A stretch of DNA of 64,000 bases from Sulfomarinibacter sp963733915 (GTDB taxonomy: Bacteria > Acidobacteriota > Thermoanaerobaculia > Thermoanaerobaculales > Sulfomarinibacteraceae), in contig CAVTEP010000006.1 in the NCBI GenBank assembly GCA_963733915.1, forward strand, positions 620,001 to 684,000. The letters run 5' to 3'. Of this stretch, positions 1 through 9,300 are shown one piece after another. The notes beneath the pieces are model-generated. The model saw only the letters and a program-made list of their open reading frames with translations. It was not told the DNA's origin and ran no database searches. The translations under genes and the position numbers were made by a program. Each line of letters starts with the position of its first letter. The first letter of the stretch is position 1.

Positions 1-1232
1 GGCCAGCATGGCCAGACCCGCGCAGGCGACGGTGCAGCCGAGGAGCTGCAGCCAGACCGCCGCGGGTCGGGGCTCGGCGCCGGAGGCCGGACGCTCGAAG
101 CGGGCGAAGACGAGCAGGAACGGAAAGGTCGCCACCGCGTAGGCGAGAATCCACAGCGGGCGGGTCCACCACCAGGCCGCGGTGTCCGGGTATTGAGCGA
201 GCACCGTCGGCAGCTGCCAGAAGGCGAGCCCCACCAGCAGCATCATGACCGTCGAGTGCCACAGGAAGACGGTCATGATCATGCCGTTGATCAGGATCGT
301 GGCGGCCCACGGCGCGCGGCGCCTCAACCACCGTCTGGCCGGCGCCTCGAGCAGGAGCGTGAGCCCGATCTGCGCCGCGGCCAGAGCGAGCAGCGGCAGC
401 TTGGGTGGCAGGGTGTTGCTGATCTCGTCGCTCGGCACGCCGACCAGACTGAGCGGATAGGGACCGAGGTGGGTCAGGGCGACGAGACTGAGGATTCCGA
501 CGATAAAAAGCCCAATGCCGGTCCGCGTGCCGGCCAGCCGGCCGTCGTGCCACGCGTAGCCGAGCTGGTGGACGGCGAGCCACACGAACGGATAGTTGAG
601 CCAGCCCAAGCGCGTGCAGACCGCCCGCAAAAAAGGCGACATCGACGACCGCCGCTGCGATCACCGGGGCCGCCACGGAGGCAAGACCCATATGCTTCCA
701 CGCCGCATGGGTCACGGGCACCAGCGCCACCACCATGATGTAGACCGCGAGGAACCACACCGGCACCAGCGCGACCGTGGAGCCGATCCGGATCATGCCG
801 GGGCCGACCCCGTTGGCGTGTGCCACCGCAACCATCGCGCCCCAGGCAAGCAGCAAGCGGAAGCACCGGCCCGATCAGCCGTCGCATTCGGGCGTCGAAC
901 CACTCCCGGTAGCTCCGCCGCTTGCGCCGCGCCGACTCCCAGGAGACGCCGTTTGAATATCCGCCGACAAAGAAGAACACCGGCATCACCTGGAAGAGCC
1001 AGGTCAGCCACCGCGACCACGGCGCGAGGTCGAGGAGGTGGCTGTAGGCCGGCGCGCCGCCGGCGAAGTACGGCGCCGAGATCAGCCAGTGCCCCAGCAC
1101 CACGGCCAGGATCGACAAGGCCCGAAGAAAGTCGACGTAACGGTTCCGCGCCTCGGGCGTCCGGTCGGCGTACCACAGCGCCCGGCGCCACATACCGCTG
1201 GTTGGTCGTTCTCCGGTGTGCTCTTGATTCAT
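1..1232 (-). CDS. Acyltransferase 3 family membrane protein, frameshifted, runs off left edge
   Basis: Probable integral-membrane O-acyltransferase (acyltransferase 3 / OafA-like family), which acylates cell-surface or secondary-metabolite substrates. The N-terminus has the family start R-Y-V-D-F-L-R-A-L-S-I-L with a following H (VLGHW), then VFFFVGGYSN and repeated hydrophobic helices. The frame changes near 855 and again at the A-run at 631-636. Correcting both joins downstream helices, including GWLNYPFVWLAVHQLGYAWHDG and FLWHSTVMMLLVG, which are typical of the family C-terminal half. The last frame is still open at base 1, so the C-terminus is missing. The start ATG at 1232 lies 22 nt after the stop of the GNAT gene, so it is probably co-transcribed with it. 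The homopolymer position of one break favours a sequencing error over true decay. Confidence 0.8.
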
Positions 1233-1254
1233 GAGACCAAGTATAGGTTCATCG

Positions 1255-2013
1255 TCAGATCAGATCCTCCTGGCGGAGGATGTTTCTGAACCTCGTGCGG
1301 CTGATCGCGTGGTCCGCGAGCACCTTGGCTCCGAGCGAAAGCGCCGTGACCCCATACGGGGTCGGCGCCGAGCGCGCTCCGCTCGAGGTCGCGATCTCCA
1401 GGAGCTTGAAGCGGACGCCCCGGCTCTCGGCTTCGGCCGTCAATTCCGGGACTACCTTGGCCACATACGGACACTGTGCGGAGTAGCTAAAGACCAGGGA
1501 ATCCCCCTTCGACGGGACAGAGCATGCGGCAAAGCTCGGATCTGAAGCCGACTTCCGCAGCTTCCGAACGAGGAGGGAGAACGGCGCACGTTCGTCGATT
1601 GTCTCGAAACCGTTCTTCTGGAAGATCGCGGCCTTGGCGCACCAGGTCCCGGTGCTGGTGACGACGACGACACCGTCCTTCTTCCCGCTCCTCGCTGCTT
1701 CGACGACCTCGCGAACCAGCAGCGAACCATAACCTCTGGCGGCGGTCTTGACCCAGATGCAGTGGACGACGAGGTATCCGGGCGCCACGACCGCCCTCCA
1801 GGTGTGCTCACCCGGGGCGTACTCGATGAACCCGATGGACTTCCGGGCCGTGCCCGCGACCAGCATTCGAATCCGCAGACCACGCCGATACTCATTTTTG
1901 AACCAATTGACTTTCGCCTGCCGTCCCAGGTGGCGCGGGTCCGCGACGCAGTGAATACCGTACTTGTCGACGTTGTCCGGCGTCAGGTCGATGAGATCGG
2001 GTGACGGCACCAC
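1255..2013 (-). CDS. GNAT N-acetyltransferase with C-terminal YoaP-like domain
   Basis: Two-domain protein of 252 residues. Residues 1-150 form a GNAT fold with the acetyl-CoA loop A-A-R-G-Y-G-S near residues 91-97. Residues ~170-252 resemble the YoaP C-terminal domain (thioredoxin-like), with F-S-Y-S-A-Q-C-P-Y placing a conserved Cys at 181. This architecture is known from Bacillus YoaP-type acetyltransferases of unknown substrate. The start is GTG (2013 or the next codon, 2010), with AGGAGG at 2016-2021 overlapping the stop of the upstream oxidoreductase gene. The tight spacing on both sides indicates an operon with the oxidoreductase and the acyltransferase. The substrate cannot be predicted. 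Confidence 0.8.
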   Translation of the reverse strand: MVPSPDLIDLTPDNVDKYGIHCVADPRHLGRQAKVNWFKNEYRRGLRIRMLVAGTARKSIGFIEYAPGEHTWRAVVAPGYLVVHCIWVKTAARGYGSLLVREVVEAARSGKKDGVVVVTSTGTWCAKAAIFQKNGFETIDERAPFSLLVRKLRKSASDPSFAACSVPSKGDSLVFSYSAQCPYVAKVVPELTAEAESRGVRFKLLEIATSSGARSAPTPYGVTALSLGAKVLADHAISRTRFRNILRQEDLI

Positions 2014-2019
2014 AGCCTC

Positions 2020-2701
2020 CTATCTTGCCAACGCCCGGATATCCCGGTTCTCGAGCACCGGGTCCTCGTGTCCCGCGGTCCCGTGCAGTCCGGCGTGGAC
2101 CATCGCTCGGGCCAGGTCCTCGGATGCAACACCGATGTTTGGAGCGATGCGACGCAGAACCGGGTACAGCGCCCGCATGGCGCGATACCCGAGGTTGGGC
2201 TCCTCCCGTGGTGTGACCGGATAGACGTAACCCGGACGGAAGATGTGCACCCGCGGAAAACCGATTCCAAGCAAGGCCTTTTCGGCCGCGCCCTTGTAGC
2301 GGGCAAAGGCCAGCCGGCTCCGTTCGGTCGGATCCGCGCCCTGGCCGCTGAGAAAGCAGAACGCGGCCTGTGCGCTCCCCGCATACAGCGCTCGGGCAAA
2401 GGCCAGCGTGGAATCGACGGTGATGCGACGGAACTCGTCATCGGGAACCGCACCGCTGTAGACCCCGAGACAGAAGAGCGCCACGTCCTGGCCCGCCAGC
2501 GTATCGGCGATGGCGCTGAAATTCATGAAATCTTCGTGGCGAACCTCGCGCAGCCTGGCGTGCCCGATCCCGGTCGGGCGCCGGCCGATGGACCGTCACC
2601 GCCGCGACGGCTGGATCGTCGAGGCAGATACGAAGCGCGAGCCCTCCGACCATGCCGGTCGCGCCGAGGATGACAATTCTCTTCGGTTCCAAGGCCTTCA
2701 T
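2020..2701 (-). CDS. NAD(P)-binding epimerase/dehydratase-like oxidoreductase, one frameshift
   Basis: Rossmann-fold protein of the NAD-dependent epimerase / NmrA-like group, about 225 residues. The N-terminus M-K-A-L-E-P-K-R is followed by VILGATGMVGG, the dinucleotide-binding glycine motif. A single indel near 2612 moves the frame, after which the protein continues through VALFCLGVYSGAVPDDEFR, FLSGQGADPTE and FRPGYVYPV to the stop at 2020. Correcting the break gives a continuous family-length protein. It is the first gene of the minus-strand run, and its TAG stop is embedded in the ribosome-binding site of the GNAT gene. Function beyond NAD(P)H-dependent redox or isomerase chemistry is not predictable. 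Confidence 0.75.
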
Positions 2702-2827
2702 TGTTGCATTTCGGCAGTCCGAACCGCCCCATCGGCGAATCAGTAATCTCCAATGATCGACCGCAGAATCGCAGAGAATGGGAATCAAAACTCATCCGGG
2801 TCGTATCACCAACCAAAGGAGTCCAAC

Positions 2828-3115
2828 ATGCGGCGATCAATCGTTCTGATGTGTGCGTTGCTTCTGGTGCCCGTCCTGGCGGCGGCACAGGCTGAGCTCG
2901 AGGCGAAAAGAGAACATATGAAATCAGTGGCGTTCATGGTCGGCGAGTGGACCGGCGAGGGGTGGATCGTCGCAGGGCCCGACGGACCGCAGAGGTTCAG
3001 CAGCTACACGGTCACGATCGACGACCAGGGACGGTGGACCGAGATCGGCGAGACCTCGACCGATGGTGAGATCTGGCGGAAGTTCTTCGAGATGACACTG
3101 CAGCGGGTGGAGTGA
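2828..3115 (+). CDS. Short secreted DUF1579-like protein, probably internally deleted
   Basis: 95-residue exported protein. Residues 1-19 form a signal peptide (MRRSIVLMCALLLVPVLAAA). The start ATG at 2828 is preceded by AAAGGAG at a good distance. The body opens with F-M-V-G-E-W-T-G-E-G-W, the usual opening of DUF1579-like proteins. It then jumps directly to a C-terminal segment (TIDDQGRWTEIGET, WRKFFEMTLQRVE) that normally closes a ~170-residue protein. The central beta-strands I expect are absent, which suggests an in-frame internal deletion of about 70-80 codons. It may be a non-functional remnant. No operon partner is evident. Confidence 0.6.
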   Translation: MRRSIVLMCALLLVPVLAAAQAELEAKREHMKSVAFMVGEWTGEGWIVAGPDGPQRFSSYTVTIDDQGRWTEIGETSTDGEIWRKFFEMTLQRVE

Positions 3116-3358
3116 TTGTTCGGGCGTCGATGTTATGGCATCAAGGAACGAGGCTCTTGTGAGCTCCGCTTGCGGTTCATGTGCATCCACGATTTCAATG
3201 ACAATCACGCCGTCTCCCGGAGGAAGGCCGGACTCGCGTTCCCGAACGACGATGCAATCGAGGCTTGTGTCGGTCGCCTAGCCACATACCTCACCCATTC
3301 CACCCGCAGCGGGAAGCCGGTGAGATAAGCAAGCTCGTATCTGTTCTTACAGGCTAAG
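3116..3358. other. Intergenic region upstream of the cyclic glucan synthase
   Basis: No convincing gene. It contains an imperfect inverted repeat (about 3289-3342) with CTCACC on the left and GGTGAGAT on the right. This resembles the arms of the larger element at 17853-18038. The promoter for the large downstream gene must lie here or further upstream, but I see no convincing -10/-35 pair. Confidence 0.4.
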
Positions 3359-6300
3359 ATGAACGGACGGATGAAGATCACCGACGCCGTGAAAGTGGCT
3401 CCTCCGCATGTGAGCGAACCGATCCGCGCCGAGATCTTCGGCATGGAGCGGCTGGAGCAGCACGCCGAGAGCCTGGCCGCGGCCCAGCGCACGACTGAGA
3501 AGCCCTCCAGAGGGGAAAATCTCCTCGCCCGGATCGACGAGGACGCAAGGGTCCTTCTGGCCGCCTACCGGGACATTGCCGAGACGGTGCGGGAGAAGAG
3601 GGAGATCACACCGGCCGCGGAGTGGCTCCTCGATAACTTCCATATCGTCGACGAGCAGATCCGGGACATCCGGGACCACCTCCCGAAGGGCTACTACCGT
3701 CTGTTGCCCAAGATCGCGGAGGGCCACCTCGTGGGACACCCGCGCGTCTATGGGCTGGCCTGGGCCTACGTTGCCCATACCGACAGCCGGTTCCAGCTGG
3801 GGACGCTGCAGCAGTTTGTTCGGGCCTACCAACGCGTCCAGCCGCTCACCATCGGCGAGGGGTGGGCGATCGCCATCCTTCTCCGCGTGGCCCTGGTGGA
3901 AAACCTGCGGCGGTTGGCGCTGCTGATCGTCCGCTCCCGCCAGGCGAGGGCCAGGGCCGACGAGCTGGCGGACCGACTCCTGGGTCTGAGTGGTTGGCGG
4001 GTGGAGAAGGCAGAGGATGTTCTGCGGCGCGTGGGCGACGGCCCCCTGGTCGATGCCTTCGCCATGCAGCTCTTTCAGCGGCTTCGTGAACAGGACGCTT
4101 CGGTCTTGCCGGTCTTGGACCGGCTCAATGAGAAGCTGAGCGCCCAGGGAACGTCAGCCGATGAAGTGGTCGCCCGGGAGCAACGTGCCCAGGGCGCGGC
4201 CAACGTCACCGTCCGCAACATCATCACCAGCATGCAATGGATGTCCTCCATCGACTGGACCGATTTTTTCGAGGCCGTCAGCCTGGTGGACGAGGTCCTG
4301 CGTGCCGTCCCTGGGTTCGCGGAGATGGATTCCGAGACGCGGATCCTGTGCCGGGTCCAAATCGAGATGCTCTCCCGAGGTTCGGTGCACACGGAACTCG
4401 AGGTGGCGCGGAAGGCCTTGAGCCTGGCGCACGCCGCGGGCCGGGAGGAGGCGCACGAGGCTCGCACCGGCGCGGGGGTGTCGGATCAGGCCGCGCCCGC
4501 CCCTGCGGAGCGCGTCCTGGAACTTCCTGGTGTTCCCCGGCGGGCCGAGGAGTATCCGGCGTACTACCTCCTTTCCCAGGGAAGAATGGCCTTCGAGAAG
4601 AGTCTGGGCTTTCGTGTCCCCTTGCGAAACCGACTCCGCCGTTTCTATCGCGCCCATGCGGCCGGCGAATATCTGGGGGCGATTTCCGGCATCACCGCCG
4701 TTCTGGTCTCCGGCCTTTTGTTCCTCACCTGGGCTGCCGGGGCAAGCCTCTCGGTCCTCGTCGTGCTGGGAATCCTGGCTCTCGCTCCCGCCTCGGAAAT
4801 TGCGGTATCCCTGGTCAATCGCCTGGTGTCGTTGTTCGTCTCACCGAGGTTGAACGCCAAGCTCGAGCTCTCCCAGGGGGTGCCACCGGAGTTTCGAACC
4901 ATGGTCGTCGTACCCACCTTTCTCACCAGCCAGGCCGATATCGAGGAGCAGGTCGAGCGGCTCGAGGTGCACTACCTGGCGAATTCCGAGGGGCATCTCC
5001 ACTTTGCCCTCCTTTCCGACTGGACGGACGCCGGCCGGGAGCACGTGCCAGGGGACGATGCGCTCCTGGCCGCCCTGATCGACGGCATTGCGCGCCTCAA
5101 TGAGAAGTACGAGGGTCCCACTGGAGGGGGGCAGCGGTTCCTTGTCCTGCATCGCCGGCGTCTCTGGAACGAGGGGGAGGGCAAGTGGATCGGATGGGAA
5201 AGGAAGCGAGGGAAGCTCCACGAGCTGAACCGTCTCCTTCGCGGTGCCACGGACACCACCTTCATCTCGATCGACGGACAGCCGCCGACGGTGCCCCAGG
5301 GGGTTCGGTACGTCATCACCCTGGATGCCGATACCCGGCTGCCCAAAGGGGCCGCCTACCGATTGATCGGGTCGATTGCGCACCCCTTCAACCGGCCGCG
5401 ATACGACCCACAGAAGGGGCGCGTCGTCGACGGCTACGGGATTTTGCAGCCCCGGATCACGCCCTCGTTGCCGACCGGCCCCCGAAGCACGACCTACCAA
5501 CGGATCGTCTCGGGCCCCGGAGGCGTGGACCCCTACGCGGCGGCGGTGTCCGATGTGTATCAGGACCTCTTCGAGGGAGGGTCCTACACGGGCAAGGGGA
5601 TCTACGACGTAGACATCTTCGAGGCGGCGCTGGAGGGGAAGGTCCCGGAAAACACACTCCTCAGCCACGATCTTTTCGAGGGCGTTCTCGCGCGCGCTGG
5701 GCTGTTGACCGATGTGGATCTCTTCGAGGAGTTCCCCACCAACTACGAAGTGGCGGCCCGCCGCCGCCATCGGTGGGTGCGAGGCGACTGGCAGCTTCTG
5801 CCGTGGATTTTGGGCCACGCGCGCGACGCTGCGGGGCGGAAGCAGAAAGTTCACATCCCCACCGAGAGCCGATGGAAGATGGTCGACAACCTTCGCCGCA
5901 GCCTGATTGCACCTTCGTCGCTTTTCGTGCTGGTATGTGCCTGGACCCTGGTAGCCGTTTCTCCGTTCCTCTGGGCCGGCCTGATCATCGGATCGATCGC
6001 GGTGCCGGCCTTCATTCCGGTACTCGACAACCTTACGCCACGGCGCTCGCGGATCTCCAAGCGAAGTCACCTGCGCGCTGTGGGTCGTGACATTTCCGTG
6101 GCCTCGTCACAGACGTTCCTCGGCGTCACCATGCTCGCCGACCAGGCATGGCTCATGGCGGAGGCCGTGGTGCGCACGCTCGGTAGGCTCTACCTGACGA
6201 GGCGAAACCTCCTCGAGTGGATGACGGCTGCGCAGGCGGATTACGGGGCCGACCTGACCCCGAGGTCTTTTTACAGGGATCTTCGTTGGGGCGTGGTGGT

Positions 6301-9300
6301 CGCCCTTGCAGCCGGCTCGCTCTGCGCCGTGTTCCAGCCGGAAGCCTGGCCCGTGGCGATGCCGTTCATTCTGCTCTGGGTGTTGGCGCCTGCAGTCGCC
6401 TGGCGCATCAGCACCCCCTCAGAGGTCGTGACGTCACAGGACCTATCTACCCGGGAGACGCGTTCATTGCGGTGCATAGCTCGCCGGACCTGGCGCTTTT
6501 TCGAGACGTTTGTGGACGAAGAGGAGCATTCCCTCCCGCCGGACAATTTTCAGGAAGACCCTGAGCCTGTCCGAGCCCACCGCACCTCGCCGACCAATCT
6601 GGGTCTCTATCTGCTCAGTACGATGGCTGCCCATGATTTCGGTTGGATCGGGATTCTGGACACCGCTGAACGGCTCGAGGCGACGCTGCAGACCATGGAC
6701 AAGCTCCACCGCGTTCACGGCCACTTCTGCAATTGGTACGACACCAGGGACCTGCGGCCGTTGGAGCCGATATACGTTTCCACCGTGGACAGCGGCAACC
6801 TGGCCGGGCACCTCATCGCCCTGGCTCAGGCGTGCCGCGAGCTCGTGCACCGCCCTCCATTCGGTCCAGAGATCCTGGAGGGCGTCAGGGACGCCCTCGA
6901 TCTGGTCCTCGAGTCGGCGGAGCAGGCCGAGCATCCACAGCGAACGCAGACGGTCACGACGGAACAGCTGCGCGAGGTCGCGCACGGGATGGTGGCGGCT
7001 CTGGTGGATCCGCCGACGGCTGATTCCGAATGGGCCCGACTTCTCGAGGAGCTCGGGGCTCAGGCTGAGCAGCTCCTGGATATCGCCCGTACGCTCTCCA
7101 GCAAAGTCGACGACGGCCCCTCATCGGAAGCCCGCGTCTGGGCGAGGGCCGTTCGGGACTCGATCCGGAGCCACGCTCGGGACATCGAAACGGCCCTTCT
7201 TTACGAGAGCCTGGATGCCTCCCAGAAGGCGGAGACGAGCCTCGGGATCCGCCTCTCCGACCTCGCACTCCGTGCCGAAGCGATGGTCCAGGCAATGGAC
7301 TTCCAGTTTCTCTTCAATTCCTCGCGCAAGATATTCTCCATTGGCTATCGTGTGGCCGACGACGTGCTCGATCCCGGCTGCTACGACCTCCTGGCCTCCG
7401 AGGCCAGGCTGGCGAGCTTTGTCGCCATCGCCAAGGGCGACGTTTCGCCCCGGCACTGGTTCCGTCTCGGCCGGGCTCTGACGCCGGTCGGTCGTGGAGC
7501 GGCCCTCGTCTCCTGGTCGGGCTCCATGTTCGAGTACCTCATGCCGCTCCTCGTGATGCGGCAGCCCGCCCACAGCCTCCTCGACCTCACCTGCCGGCTG
7601 GTGGTGGGGCATCAGATCCGGTACGGCCTGGACCGGAAGGTCCCGTGGGGTGTCTCCGAGTCAGCCTACAACGTTCGCGACGTGCACCTCACGTATCAGT
7701 ACTCGGATTTCGGCGTGCCCGGCCTGGGGTTCAAGCGAGGGCTGAGCGAGGACGTGGTCGTGGCTCCCTATGCCACCGCCCTCGCGGCGATGGTCGACCC
7801 GAGTGTCGCCGTGAAGAATTTCGCCCGCCTCGCGGAGGCCGGAGCCAGAGGCGCTTACGGCTTTTATGAAGCGCTGGACTATACCCCGTCAAGGCTGCCG
7901 GAAGAGGATCGGGTGGCCGTGGTCCGCGCATATATGTCCCATCACCAGGGAATGACGATCGTCGCCCTGGCGAACGTGGTGCACGACGGCGTGACCCGGC
8001 GGCGTTTTCACGCTCATCCCCTGGTCCAGGCGTCGGAGCTCCTCCTGCAGGAACGGACGCCGCGCGCGGTGGCGGTGGCCCGGCCGAGGGCCGAGGAGGT
8101 GCGGGTGACCGCGCTCGTCCGCGAACTCGTTCCCCCGACCCTGCGCCGTTTCGAATCGCCGCACGACATCACGCCCCGCACCCATCTCCTGTCCAATGGC
8201 CGCTACACGGTGATGGTCACGGCCGCAGGCGCCGGGTTCTCACGATGGGGCAACCTTGCCGTCACCCGCTGGCGGGAGGACGCGGTCTGTGACAACTGGG
8301 GTTCGTTCATCTACCTGCGGGACGCGGAAACCGGTGACGTCTGGTCCGCCGGCTTCCAGCCCATCGGAACCGAAGCCGTCGCCTACGACGTCGTCTACTC
8401 CGAGGACCGGGCCAAGATCATGCAGCGGCATCGATCCCTGTCAACCACTCTCGAGATCGTGGTTTCGCCGGAGGACGACGCCGAGCTTCGCCGGCTGACG
8501 ATCACCAATCTCGAGGACCGCGACCGTGAGATCGATGTCACGTCCTATGCCGAGGTCGTGTTGGCGCCACAGGGTGTCGACCGGGCCCATCCCTCGTTTT
8601 CAAACCTCTTTGTGGAGACGGAGTTCGTTCCCGAGATCGGGACCCTGCTGGCTTCACGACGCCCGCGGTCGTCAGACGAGCCCCGCGTCTGGCTGGCCCA
8701 CCTGATCGCGCTCGACGGTGAAACACTCGACGGGCTGCAATACGAGAGCGACCGCGCACGCTTCCTGGGCCGCGGCCACGGGATTCGCGCGCCGCTGTCC
8801 GTGATCGACGGGGAGCCCCTTTCGAACACCGCAGGGACTGTTCTGGATCCCATCATGAGCTTGCGGCGGCGAGTGGCGATTCCCGGTCGCGGGACGGCCC
8901 ATCTCGTGTTCACGACGCTCGTTGCACCTTCCCGGGAAGAGGCCCTCGCCGCGGCGGAGAAATACCGCCAGCGGCAGACCTTCGAGCGAGAGAGCTCGCT
9001 GGCCTGGACCCAGGCCCACGTCCAGCTGCACCACCTCCGGATCACTCAAGACGAGGCGCATCTCTTCCAGCGTCTGGCCAATCGTCTGCTGTTCATCGAT
9101 CCCACGTTACGTGCGGCGCCTCAGGTGCTGGCCAAAAACCGCCGCGGCCAGTCCGTGCTCTGGGCCTACGGCATCTCCGGCGATCTTCCGATCGCCCTGG
9201 TGGTGATCGAGACGGAAGATGAACGGGAGGTCGCGAGGCAGCTCCTGCGGGCGCACGAGTACTGGTATCGGAAGGGGATGGCCGCAGACCTGGTGATCCT

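Noticed and set aside
3116..3328. Possible 70-residue gene before the glucan synthase
   Set aside because: No start signal, atypical composition and overlap with the inverted repeat.
4841..6070. Long open frame antisense to the glucan synthase
   Set aside because: Mirror of a GC-rich coding strand; no ribosome-binding site or family motif, and the plus-strand product is unmistakable.
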